DNA of 10,120 nucleotides from Alphaproteobacteria bacterium (GCA_028869355.1 JAGWSK010000346.1:1-10120), one strand, 5' to 3'. Positions 1-9,914 are shown, counted from the first letter of the stretch. Numbers and translations are program-made. The notes: generated by a model not told the origin, from the letters alone.

Positions 1-110
1 AATTTCACGCGGAGACGCGGAGATGTCCGGAGCGTGACGCGAATTGGCTCCCCTGCAGAGCAAGTCACCGGTATCTCTGTGGTCTCCGCGCGCTCCGCGT
101 GAAAAGTTTT
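1..110. repeat. REP-like inverted-repeat element downstream of hpnN
   Basis: The left arm (about 3-23) contains the octamer CGCGGAGA twice in tandem (8-15 and 16-23). The right arm (about 84-104) is its imperfect inverted copy and ends CTCCGCGTGAAAA. The arms differ by roughly two or three bases and one length change. Inside them a second pairing is possible: GTGAC at 34-38 with GTCAC at 64-68, and GAGAT at 20-24 with ATCTC at 73-77. The whole stretch could therefore fold into one long imperfect hairpin. It lies just past the hpnN stop codon, so it could protect or end that transcript, but there is no clear T-run. The layout resembles dispersed intergenic palindromic elements. I see no second copy in this window, so its repetitive nature is inferred. 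The element may continue left of base 1. Confidence 0.55.
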
Positions 111-136
111 AATTGCATTGCGCTGGGCGGAGCGGG

Positions 137-2740
137 TTACTCGGCAGGCACCGCCGGTTCGGGTATCGGCGCCGGCACTTTGTTCAGCAGCGCCGGCACC
201 AGAGTGAGCGTCACCAACAGAGTCCAGGCGAGACAGATGGTCAGCAATTCACCCATGCTGGCCGTCCCGGGATGGCTCGAAATCCACAGCGCGCCGAAAC
301 CCGATGCGGTGGTCATCGCACTGAAAACCACGCCACGCGTCAGGCTCGACTGCAGGAAATCGCGCCCGCCGCCCCGCCAGAACATCACGAAATAAATGCT
401 GAACGCGATGCCGATGCCGAGCAGCAGCGGCAACACGACGATATTGGCAAAATTCACCTCCATGCGCGCGGCCACGCAGGTCGCAAAAGTGAACACGCCG
501 ATCACCAGCAGCGGAAACAGCGTCAGCAGCACGTCACGCGTCCGGCGCAGCAGAATCGCCAGCAGCGCCAGGACCGCGATCGTCGAGATCAGCCCGGCGC
601 GCAGGAATGCCTGCAGGATGGTGTGCCGCGACTGCTCGATTATCACCAGCGTGCCGGTCGCCTGTGGCACCGCGTTCTCGATCTCATTGGCGAATTTTTC
701 GAGGAATCCGTCGTCGTGCTGTTTGGGCGAAATCTCGAGATGTGCGCGGCCATCGGCGGTGACCCAGTCGCCGCGCAATTCCGCCGGCAGGGTTTGCAGT
801 GAAACCGGTGCGGCCTTCAGGAGATTGCGGGCGCGGGCCAGCGTGACCCGCAATGGCGGAATCACCGCTTTGTTCGCGGCATTGAGCACCTGCGGGCCGG
901 CCTTTTCCAGCCGCGCGAGAACGCCGGCAAAGGCTGTGGCGCTCGCCGCAGCATCGCCGGACCGGGTGGCCGCAACGCGCCGCAACGACTGTTCGGTCGC
1001 CGCCATGCTCGCCAGGGTTTCGGCGGGCGTCGGCGCATCCCTGGCCTCAATCGGATCGAGAGTCGTGTCGAGTATCGATTGCGCATCGGATATCGCCGCC
1101 AGCTTCTGGGTCTGATCGGCCGGAACGAAACTCTGCAGCGTGGTTGCCTTCCCGACATCGGGGAGCGCGCTGATTTTCGTCGCCAGGCGATTCGCCGCAT
1201 CGAGCGAGGGCATCAGCACATCGATCGTATCCGGCGAGGTGTCGGGATTGCGCATCAGGTCGTACAAAGTCGCCACCGATTCCGTGTGCGGACTGCGCAA
1301 ATGCAGGGGGTTGGCGTCGAAGCGCAGTTTCGGCAGCAGTCCGGCGCCGAGACCGAACAGGAACACGAAGATGATGATGATCGGCCAGGTGTTGCGGCGC
1401 AGGAACCGGTCCACCGGCGCAAGCTTCAGGAAGCCGACCTCCGCCTGCTCGCCATTTGGTCTGAACAGGGCCAGCAGCGCCGGCAGCATGGTGCCGGTCA
1501 GGAACCACGCGACGATCATCCCGCTGCCGGCAATCACGCCAAGCTCCGCAATACCAATATAGTCGGTCGGGTAGAACGAGAAGAAGCATGCCGCCGTCGC
1601 CAGTGCCGCGAGCGTCAGCGACGGGCCGATCTTCGCCCCGGCGCGGGTCAGCGCCGGCTCAAGGTCGCGCAGCAAATGCCGCTCGGCGCGATAGCGAATG
1701 GCATATTGAATCTGGAAATCGACACCGAGGCCCACGAACAGGGGAATGAACGCAACCGAAATGAGATTGAACGTGCCGAACAGCATGAGGCCGGTCGCCG
1801 CGGTGATGAAAAAACCGGCCAGCAGGGTCGCGAGAATCGCTGCGATGATTCGCACCGAGCGCACCGCGAGCCACAGCGTCAGCAGGATCGCGCTCATCAT
1901 CAGTATTCCGATGGGCAGCGCCCGTTCGGCGACTGTGGCAAATTCCTCATCCGCCAGCGGAACCGGACCGGTCAGCCGGACGCTGACTCCATTGGCGGGC
2001 GTCAATTGGAGATCGGCGGCGGTCTTGCGGATCAGCACGCTCGCGTCCTGGCCGGGCTCGAGCTTGTCGTAATTGAGCCGGCCCTGCACCTGCAGCATGC
2101 GCATATTCTCGGACGGCGCCGGATTCTGCCGGGTCAAAAGCGTCTGCCAGGACATGAACGCAGGCTTGCCGGCAAGCACGTTCCCGAACACCGACGTGAA
2201 TTGCCTGAACGGGCCGGTCAGTTGGTCAAGCGGCGCCTGGCCATGCTCGACGCCGATCAACGCCGTATTCAGGCTGTCCATCACTCCGCGTAAGGACGGA
2301 TCGGCGGCCAATGGGCCGAGAAATGGCTGCGCGGCGATCAGTTGGGCGGTCGCGTCCCTGACCGACTGCGTGGGCAGATATAGCAGACCGTTCTTCTGGA
2401 AGAACGGATCGCCCTGCAGATCGCGCACCAGCGGGAAAATGTCAGGCCGCTTCTGGAGCTGAGATTTCAATGCCACGGCGGCCTGCGCCGCGCGCTCCGG
2501 CGTGGCGCCCTGGATCACAACCAGTGTGAGATTGTCACGCTGCGGGAAGGCGCGATCGAACTCGATTTCACGCTGACGCCAGGCGATTTTGGCCGAGATC
2601 AGATCGTCGCTGCGGCTGTCGATGTCGAAATGGCGCGCAACATAAACGCCGCTCAGTGCAGCGAGCAGCACAACCACAAGCAGGATGGATTTCCGCCAGA
2701 CCAGTGAGACCCGGACAAGGCGATCGAAAATCGTTTCCAT
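137..2740 (-). CDS. hpnN: HpnN-type hopanoid RND/MMPL transporter
   Basis: This is an inner-membrane RND-superfamily (MMPL) protein of 867 residues, the usual size of HpnN, which is thought to move hopanoids from the inner toward the outer membrane. About twelve membrane segments are visible: one near 18-37, five at roughly 276-425, one at 452-470 and five at 713-852. Two large periplasmic regions (38-275 and 471-712) lie between them, the duplicated RND layout. The N-terminal region with WRQRE and AFPQRDN (about 54-70) is typical of HpnN. The first repeat carries GLGVDFQIQYA with Asp341 in a membrane helix, a plausible proton-relay residue. The matching site of the second repeat (GIGIAFSIYF) has Ala779. 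The start follows the DUF2147 stop by 3 bases, with GGAG about 9 bases upstream inside that gene, which suggests translational coupling. No hopanoid synthesis genes are in view, so the substrate is inferred from family resemblance. Confidence 0.85.
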   Translation of the reverse strand: METIFDRLVRVSLVWRKSILLVVVLLAALSGVYVARHFDIDSRSDDLISAKIAWRQREIEFDRAFPQRDNLTLVVIQGATPERAAQAAVALKSQLQKRPDIFPLVRDLQGDPFFQKNGLLYLPTQSVRDATAQLIAAQPFLGPLAADPSLRGVMDSLNTALIGVEHGQAPLDQLTGPFRQFTSVFGNVLAGKPAFMSWQTLLTRQNPAPSENMRMLQVQGRLNYDKLEPGQDASVLIRKTAADLQLTPANGVSVRLTGPVPLADEEFATVAERALPIGILMMSAILLTLWLAVRSVRIIAAILATLLAGFFITAATGLMLFGTFNLISVAFIPLFVGLGVDFQIQYAIRYRAERHLLRDLEPALTRAGAKIGPSLTLAALATAACFFSFYPTDYIGIAELGVIAGSGMIVAWFLTGTMLPALLALFRPNGEQAEVGFLKLAPVDRFLRRNTWPIIIIFVFLFGLGAGLLPKLRFDANPLHLRSPHTESVATLYDLMRNPDTSPDTIDVLMPSLDAANRLATKISALPDVGKATTLQSFVPADQTQKLAAISDAQSILDTTLDPIEARDAPTPAETLASMAATEQSLRRVAATRSGDAAASATAFAGVLARLEKAGPQVLNAANKAVIPPLRVTLARARNLLKAAPVSLQTLPAELRGDWVTADGRAHLEISPKQHDDGFLEKFANEIENAVPQATGTLVIIEQSRHTILQAFLRAGLISTIAVLALLAILLRRTRDVLLTLFPLLVIGVFTFATCVAARMEVNFANIVVLPLLLGIGIAFSIYFVMFWRGGGRDFLQSSLTRGVVFSAMTTASGFGALWISSHPGTASMGELLTICLAWTLLVTLTLVPALLNKVPAPIPEPAVPAE

Positions 2741-2743
2741 GCT

Positions 2744-3304
2744 TCAGCGCTCCGCGGAGAGTTTGTTGCAGATCGCTTCGTCCTTCTTCGCCGGCACAGA
2801 CGCAGCCGCCGGTTCGAAGCGGGTCCAGCTTTCTCCGCCGCAAAGCAAGCCGAGCAGGCATCCGGTGATGCGCAGCGTATCGTCGGCGTGCAGCTCAATC
2901 GATCCGGGGACAGTCTGCCCAAAAGCGGAATTGTAGATCGAGCCCGACCACTTATTTTCGCCCTTGGCTTTCATGCCAAGAATGATCGGCGCGCCCAGCA
3001 TCGCACGGTCGCGCAGGTGCGGATCCGGATTATGGGTGTCCGTGCCCGGCATCGCTTCCCACGAGATCACTCCCCACATGGTGTCGGCGCAATCGACGAT
3101 CTGGATACGCGCCTGCTTGTCATGCACCCACCATTCACCAACCGGTCCGGCAGCGAGCGCATATCCCGGGCCCAGCGCGGCCAGCGTCAAAGCCGCCACC
3201 GGCGTGCAAATGCGCAACCAAACATTGGGCCGGTCGGACCGCCGGAACAGTGATGATTTGACATTCAAGCTTCCAGACCCCGATTTTATTGGTGGCTGCA
3301 ACAT
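2744..3304 (-). CDS. Exported DUF2147 family protein
   Basis: From ATG at 3304 this encodes 186 residues. A basic N-terminus is followed by a hydrophobic stretch (about 33-50) ending in ALAAG, so a signal peptide cleaved near residue 51 and a periplasmic location are likely. The mature part matches the DUF2147 pattern: GEWW then IQIVDC near 56-72, a region with PIILGM (about 106-111), W.GSIYN near 119-125, and LRITGC with SWTRFEP toward the end (144-165). Cys72, Cys149, Cys155 and Cys179 could form disulphides. The molecular function of the family is not established. The frame stays open upstream to 3652 but would then overlap the SUMF1-like gene, so a start in the divergent gap is preferred. 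In-frame TTG codons at 3268 and 3217 are alternatives and give shorter signal peptides. No strong ribosome binding site marks any of them. It is co-directional with hpnN and almost touches it. Confidence 0.8.
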   Translation of the reverse strand: MLQPPIKSGSGSLNVKSSLFRRSDRPNVWLRICTPVAALTLAALGPGYALAAGPVGEWWVHDKQARIQIVDCADTMWGVISWEAMPGTDTHNPDPHLRDRAMLGAPIILGMKAKGENKWSGSIYNSAFGQTVPGSIELHADDTLRITGCLLGLLCGGESWTRFEPAAASVPAKKDEAICNKLSAER

Positions 3305-3404
3305 AGATTCGCCGGGCAGAAGGAGCAATGCACGGTTTGGACAAGTCTCGAACTGTTGCGAGCGATTAAAACTCACCTTAATTTGACTTCTGATGCAGTG
3401 TTCC
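3305..3404. promoter_or_regulatory. Divergent promoter region, DUF2147-hpnN / SUMF1-like gene
   Basis: These 100 bases separate the start codons of two divergent genes and must hold both promoters if the starts are right. The region is more AT-rich than the flanking coding DNA, especially at 3362-3390. A weak plus-strand candidate is TTGCGA (3356-3361), spaced 16 bases from TTAATT (3378-3383). I cannot define a convincing minus-strand promoter. There is no strong Shine-Dalgarno sequence in front of either gene. Confidence 0.3.
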
Positions 3405-4319
3405 ATGAAACCCCGGAACTTTAAGATTGCTGCAATCCTCGCCGCGGGTATTGCGCTTTCCGCTGCCGCCGGAACTCCTGCAACCGAAGATCGCGAATTC
3501 AAGGAATGCGCCGACTGCCCGATGATGCTGGCCATCCCCGGCGGCAGCTTCGCCATGGGCAGTCCGGCCGGCGAGGTTGGGCGATTCGACTCGGAAGGGC
3601 CGCAGCATGCCGTCAGTATACGGCCCTTTGCCCTTGGCAAATATGATGTCACCAGCGAGCAATTCCTGACCTTCCTGAAGGAGACCGGTTATCAGCCGCT
3701 GCCCTGCGATCCGCTGCTTGGCCTCGGCTGGCACTCGCCCGGCAAGGGGATCGCCCATCCGCCCTATGTTGGCGAACCGCCGCACTGGCCCGCCGTCTGC
3801 CTGAGCTGGGCCGATGCCAGCGCCTATATCGCCTGGCTCAATCGCAAGGTGCGCCGGGCGCGGCCCGGACTGGTGACCGGCACGAGCGGACCCTATCGCC
3901 TGCCGGCAGAGGCGGAGTGGGAATATGCCGCGCGCGCCGGCACCAGGACATCACGATGGTGGGGCGATGAACTCGGTCAGGGCAATGCCAACTGCAACGG
4001 CTGCGGCAGCCGATTCGATTATCATGTGCTCGCCGATGTCGAGAGTTTCGCTGCCAACCCCTTTGGACTCTACGGCATGCTCGGCAATGCCTGGCAATGG
4101 ACCGCCGACTGCTGGCATGACAGCTATGTCGGCGCCCCGGCTGACGGCAGCGCGTGGACGCAGGGTGGCGACTGCACCAGGCACGTGATTCGTGGCGGGT
4201 CCTGGGACAATCTGCCGATCTTCATTCGCTCCGCGGCGCGCGTGGGGAGCAGCGGGAACAGCGGCGAATACGACTATTCCACCCTTTCGGGTTTTCGCCT
4301 CGCCCGCGATTTGCCTTAA
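3405..4319 (+). CDS. Exported SUMF1/FGE-sulfatase-domain protein lacking the catalytic cysteines
   Basis: The 304-residue product has an N-terminal signal peptide (about 1-22, with MKPRNFK before a hydrophobic alanine-rich core), so it is probably periplasmic. The rest is one FGE-sulfatase (SUMF1) domain: IPGGSFAMGS (44-53), RLPAEAEWEYAARAG (165-179), a cysteine-bearing NCNGCGSRFD (196-205), GLYGMLGNAWQWTADCW (221-237), RGGSWDN (263-269) and a terminal GFRLAR. True formylglycine-generating enzymes bind copper through two cysteines just before this end, in a C-x4-CAAR arrangement. Here that segment reads PIFIRSAAR, so both positions are replaced (Pro271 and Ser276). Sulfatase activation is therefore unlikely, and no sulfatase gene is nearby. 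A non-catalytic or binding role, as in other SUMF1-fold proteins, is more plausible. An in-frame ATG at 3393 would add MQCS, but the later start gives the better signal peptide. Neither has a clear ribosome binding site. Confidence 0.85.
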   Translation: MKPRNFKIAAILAAGIALSAAAGTPATEDREFKECADCPMMLAIPGGSFAMGSPAGEVGRFDSEGPQHAVSIRPFALGKYDVTSEQFLTFLKETGYQPLPCDPLLGLGWHSPGKGIAHPPYVGEPPHWPAVCLSWADASAYIAWLNRKVRRARPGLVTGTSGPYRLPAEAEWEYAARAGTRTSRWWGDELGQGNANCNGCGSRFDYHVLADVESFAANPFGLYGMLGNAWQWTADCWHDSYVGAPADGSAWTQGGDCTRHVIRGGSWDNLPIFIRSAARVGSSGNSGEYDYSTLSGFRLARDLP

Positions 4320-4325
4320 GGGGGT

Positions 4326-4356
4326 GGGGCCTCCGCAAATTGCGCGCGAAGGCCCC
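4326..4356. terminator. GC-rich hairpin after the SUMF1-like gene
   Basis: GGGGCCT (4326-4332) and AGGCCCC (4350-4356) form a perfect 7-bp stem with a 17-base loop, starting 6 bases after the SUMF1-like stop codon. The position between convergent genes suits a terminator. There is no following T-run, so intrinsic termination is uncertain. Confidence 0.35.
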
Positions 4357-4363
4357 GGGGGGA

Positions 4364-4397
4364 GGGGCCGGTCTGGTTGTGGGAGGACTTCGGCCCC
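4364..4397. terminator. Second GC-rich hairpin in the convergent gap
   Basis: GGGGCCG (4364-4370) pairs perfectly with CGGCCCC (4391-4397) around a 20-base loop. Its arms share the GGGGCC core with the preceding hairpin, so alternative pairing between the two hairpins is possible. It may serve either or both convergent transcripts. No T-run follows on either strand. Confidence 0.35.
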
Positions 4398-4404
4398 AAC
4401 GACG

Positions 4405-4426
4405 AAGTTGGTAACACACCAAACTT
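4405..4426 (-). terminator. Small hairpin downstream of the tonB-like gene
   Basis: AAGTTGGT (4405-4412) and ACCAAACTT (4418-4426) pair over 8 bp with one bulged A and the 5-base loop AACAC. It is the first hairpin met by a transcript leaving the minus-strand tonB-like gene. It lacks a clear T-run, so it is only a candidate 3'-end structure. Confidence 0.3.
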
Positions 4427-4457
4427 ACAACCCGCTGACGCGAGGGTAGCCGGTCTG

Positions 4458-5186
4458 TTAATACAATGTATCTTTGGGGCTGAGATTTAGAATCACATCC
4501 AGCGCGCTGGCCGGGGTGCCGGCGGGCAGAGTGATTGGCGACGAAAGCAGCACCGCATTCCGGGCGCTGATGGCAAGCGAGTGGTACGCGGCATCGGTGC
4601 GCCGGTCATTCACAATTTCCGCCTTCTTGATTGCCCCGTCGGGCGCCAGCACGACGTGAATGAATACGGTGACCTTCCGGTCTTCGAGGGCATCAAGGTC
4701 AAGGCTCCACTTGCGCTCGACTTGCGCGCGAATGAAGTCCTTCAGATCGTAGCCGGACGGGCCGTAGGGCGAGCCGCTACCTTCGGCTGAGACCGCACTG
4801 TCGCCGGGTATAGTCAGTTTTGCGAATGATTCGAGCCTGCTCTGCAACTCATCTTTGGGCGGCTGAGGTACGGGTTCGGCACCCTTTTGCGGCGCCGCAG
4901 GAGTCTGCTCCAGGTGCGGCAGGGGAATGAGTTGTGGGGGCGGCGTCTTTCTGGTTTGCGGGCGAACCGATGCGGTTTGTTGGCGCGGCAGGTCGGGCTT
5001 TGCCGGCACCGGCGTCGTGGTGCGGTCCTCGAGTTGTACCAGCTCGACCGGGAAAAATTTCGGCGGTTGCTGGTCCTGCATCACGCGGTGCAACAGCAAC
5101 AGAAGAATAACCGCATGCAGCAGGAATGAGCCGACCAAAGCCCAACGCCGCGCCGAACTGTCATTCCCGGAGAGAATTGCACTCAT
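4458..5186 (-). CDS. TonB/TolA-like energy-transducer family protein
   Basis: The 242-residue product has TonB-family architecture. A short cytoplasmic N-terminus leads into one membrane anchor (about 15-34, with SFLLHAVILL). A proline- and lysine-containing periplasmic spacer follows (about 55-112), then a C-terminal domain (about 147-236). That domain runs YDLKDFIRAQVERKW, then VTVFIHVVLAPDGAIKKAEIV, then a segment ending SSPITLPAG. This is the pattern of TonB/TolA C-terminal domains, which contact outer-membrane or periplasmic partners. TolA usually has a much longer helical middle, and classic TonB ends in a well-conserved YP-containing motif that I do not see, so neither name is assigned. 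No exbB/exbD or tolQ/tolR genes and no TonB-dependent receptor are in the window. The start codon lacks a visible Shine-Dalgarno sequence and sits in a palindrome. The gene is divergent from the HbpS-like gene and convergent with the SUMF1-like gene. Confidence 0.75.
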   Translation of the reverse strand: MSAILSGNDSSARRWALVGSFLLHAVILLLLLHRVMQDQQPPKFFPVELVQLEDRTTTPVPAKPDLPRQQTASVRPQTRKTPPPQLIPLPHLEQTPAAPQKGAEPVPQPPKDELQSRLESFAKLTIPGDSAVSAEGSGSPYGPSGYDLKDFIRAQVERKWSLDLDALEDRKVTVFIHVVLAPDGAIKKAEIVNDRRTDAAYHSLAISARNAVLLSSPITLPAGTPASALDVILNLSPKDTLY

Positions 5187-5199
5187 TCCGTATCGGAAT
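5185..5199. promoter_or_regulatory. 15-base palindrome over the tonB-like start codon
   Basis: ATTCCG (5185-5190), TAT, then CGGAAT (5194-5199) is a perfect 6-bp inverted repeat with a 3-base centre. On the minus strand it ends inside the ATG of the tonB-like gene. It could be an operator or a small mRNA hairpin hiding the start codon. No regulator family can be named from the motif. Confidence 0.35.
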
Positions 5200-5231
5200 T
5201 TAGCAGAATTCCCGCGCCCGTGGCGTTTGGC

Positions 5232-5237
5232 TATAGT
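5232..5237 (+). promoter_or_regulatory. Candidate -10 element of the HbpS-like gene
   Basis: TATAGT matches the sigma-70 -10 consensus at five of six positions. A transcript starting about 7 bases later would have a leader of roughly 20-25 bases holding the good ribosome binding site before TTG 5267. The -35 region (about 5209-5214, TTCCCG) is poor, so this half-site is the main evidence. Confidence 0.4.
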
Positions 5238-5254
5238 TGGGCAAGCAAGGACAC

Positions 5255-5260
5255 GGGAGG
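5255..5260 (+). promoter_or_regulatory. Ribosome binding site that decides the TTG start of the HbpS-like gene
   Basis: GGGAGG lies 6 bases before TTG at 5267, a good Shine-Dalgarno sequence at standard spacing. The in-frame ATG at 5237 has no such site, overlaps the candidate -10 element and would place ten charged or polar residues before the signal peptide. Confidence 0.65.
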
Positions 5261-5266
5261 GCTGAT

Positions 5267-5761
5267 TTGCGGAAACTATTCATTCCGATGCTGTTGTGCG
5301 CCAGCGTTGTGGCATCGGCGGCTGATGGGCAGGCCATATCGATCGATCGCAAGCAGGTCAGCGCCGCAGCGGCGCGAAAGATGGTGGATGCGTGCCTCGC
5401 CTATGCGGAGAAGAACAACATCGTAGTTGCGGTCGCGGTGGTCGATATTGCCGGTGTGCTGATCGACTTTCACGCCATGCAGGGCGGTGGACCGACGGTG
5501 GCGGAAACTGCGATTTTAAAGGCCAAAACGGCGGCGCACTGGCAGCGCTCGACCGCCATCCTCGAACAGGACGTGGAAACGCACCGGAACGATGCATCGC
5601 TCTGGATCCGCGATTTTCCCAAAAAGGGTGCGCTTCCGATCATGATCGGCGGCCAGGTGGCTGGCGCGATCGGGGTCGGCGGGGCGCAGAAGCAGGAAGA
5701 ATGCGCGCAGGCCGGGATTGACGCAGTCGTCCCAAAGCAGCCTTTGGCAGCGCAGAGGTAA
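5267..5761 (+). CDS. Exported GlcG/HbpS-like (DUF336) heme-binding family protein
   Basis: From TTG 5267 the product has 164 residues. It begins with a clean signal peptide: MRKLF, a hydrophobic core, then ASA before ADGQA, with cleavage near residue 19. This points to a periplasmic protein. The mature part is one GlcG/HbpS domain, with VAVVDIAGVLIDFHAM (about 56-71), a glycine-rich turn GGGPTVAETA, a helix with KAKTAA, and the family signature ALPIMIGGQVAGAIGVGGA (122-140) followed by EECAQAGIDAV. Some members, such as Streptomyces HbpS, bind heme, while GlcG sits with glycolate genes and has no firm biochemical role. Heme or small-molecule binding here is family-level inference. An ATG at 5237 would give 174 residues but is less likely. 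The divergent TonB-like gene fits an iron or heme theme only loosely, because no receptor or heme enzyme is present. Confidence 0.8.
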   Translation: MRKLFIPMLLCASVVASAADGQAISIDRKQVSAAAARKMVDACLAYAEKNNIVVAVAVVDIAGVLIDFHAMQGGGPTVAETAILKAKTAAHWQRSTAILEQDVETHRNDASLWIRDFPKKGALPIMIGGQVAGAIGVGGAQKQEECAQAGIDAVVPKQPLAAQR

Positions 5762-5770
5762 AGGCATGCT

Positions 5771-5796
5771 TCCTCCCCCGTTCTCACGGGGGAGGA
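5771..5796. terminator. Strong hairpin between HbpS-like and HU genes
   Basis: TCCTCCCCCGT (5771-5781) and ACGGGGGAGGA (5786-5796) form a perfect 11-bp stem with the tetraloop TCTC. It lies 9 bases after the HbpS-like stop and 15 bases from the HU stop, between convergent genes, so it is probably a bidirectional transcript end. Neither strand has a good U-tract. Confidence 0.55.
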
Positions 5797-5811
5797 CGGC
5801 GGGCGATGTGA

Positions 5812-6141
5812 TCAGATCGATTCTTTGAGATCTTTGGAGACGCGGAAAGCGACTTTTTTGCTCGCCTTGATTTTGATCGCTTCGCCGGTGGCGGGATTGC
5901 GGCCCATGCGCGCCGGACGCCTGCGCACCTGAAGGATGCCCAGTCCGTTGAGGCGGATGCGGACACCTTTCTTGAGCTGCTTGGTGATCAGACCGGTGAG
6001 ATCGTCCATGATCTCGTTTGCCTGTTTTTTGCTGAGCTCATGTTTTTCGGCGAGCTGCTGCGCCAGCTGACGGCTGCTGACGGTTTCGACCTTCGCCTTG
6101 GGAGCTGCGGACTTCGACACTGCGTTGCCGGTTTCGGCCAT
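5812..6141 (-). CDS. HU-family DNA-binding protein with an N-terminal extension
   Basis: The 109-residue product is an HU/IHF-type histone-like protein that probably binds and bends DNA as a dimer in the nucleoid. The helical part (about 22-55) carries RQLAQQLAEKHELSKKQANEI. The strand region has KKGVRIRLNGLGILQVR (57-73). The DNA-binding beta arm is intact, with RRPARMGRNPATGEAIKI (74-91, including the signature GRNPxTGE), followed by KKVAFRVSKDLK. HU proteins are usually near 90 residues, and here about 18 extra residues (AETGNAVSKSAAPKAKVE) precede the fold. They are rich in Ala and Lys and look flexible. The ATG at 6141 is preceded by a purine-rich AGGGGGA. An upstream in-frame ATG at 6204 is less likely because it lacks such a site. 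The gene faces the HbpS-like gene and is divergent from the oxoprolinase gene. It could also be called IHF-like, but the arm fits HU better. Confidence 0.88.
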   Translation of the reverse strand: MAETGNAVSKSAAPKAKVETVSSRQLAQQLAEKHELSKKQANEIMDDLTGLITKQLKKGVRIRLNGLGILQVRRRPARMGRNPATGEAIKIKASKKVAFRVSKDLKESI

Positions 6142-6302
6142 CGGGTTTTCCCCCTGAAGAATCAATCGCGAGATCAGGCATACAATCGATTCGCCCGATG
6201 TCATAGGGTTTAAATCGCATTGCGATGCGATTTTCCCCAGTTACATTGGGTTTTGAGACATTTTGACCCGGCAAACAGGCCGTTCCCGTCGCAAAATCCC
6301 GC
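6142..6302. promoter_or_regulatory. Divergent promoter region, HU / oxoprolinase
   Basis: These 161 bases hold the promoters of two divergent genes. A weak plus-strand candidate is TTGCGA (6220-6225), then 16 bases, then TACATT (6242-6247). On the minus strand, ATGACA followed 16 bases later by TATGCC is a poor candidate for HU. The plus-strand -35 candidate lies inside the palindrome at 6212-6233, so a protein bound there could affect it. No Shine-Dalgarno sequence is seen before the oxoprolinase ATG. Confidence 0.35.
6212..6233. promoter_or_regulatory. Candidate operator palindrome midway between HU and oxoprolinase genes
   Basis: AAATCGCA (6212-6219) and TGCGATTT (6226-6233) are perfect 8-bp inverted repeats with a 6-base centre. 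A second palindrome, TCGCA-T-TGCGA (6215-6225), is nested in the left half. The centre lies about 80 bases from each of the two start codons. It may be a regulator binding site, but the regulator cannot be named. Confidence 0.4.

Positions 6303-9910
<3,608 letters not shown>

Positions 9911-9914
<4 letters not shown>

Noticed and set aside
1079..2293. Long plus-strand open frame (404 codons) opposite hpnN
   Set aside because: It lies entirely antisense to a clear transporter gene. Its product is a low-complexity, Arg/Gln/His-rich string with no family pattern, typical of shadow frames in GC-rich DNA.
3305..3652. N-terminal extension of the DUF2147 gene to the ATG at 3652
   Set aside because: It would overlap the conserved SUMF1-like coding sequence antisense and place more than 100 unrelated residues before a clear signal peptide.
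6159..6192. Two GANTC sites (6159-6163 and 6188-6192) upstream of HU, possible CcrM methylation control
   Set aside because: Two such short sites in this length are close to chance, and the lineage is not certain enough to claim CcrM regulation.
6142..6204. Upstream start of HU at 6204
   Set aside because: The ATG at 6141 has a good purine-rich site before it. The extra 21 residues resemble translated leader rather than HU sequence.
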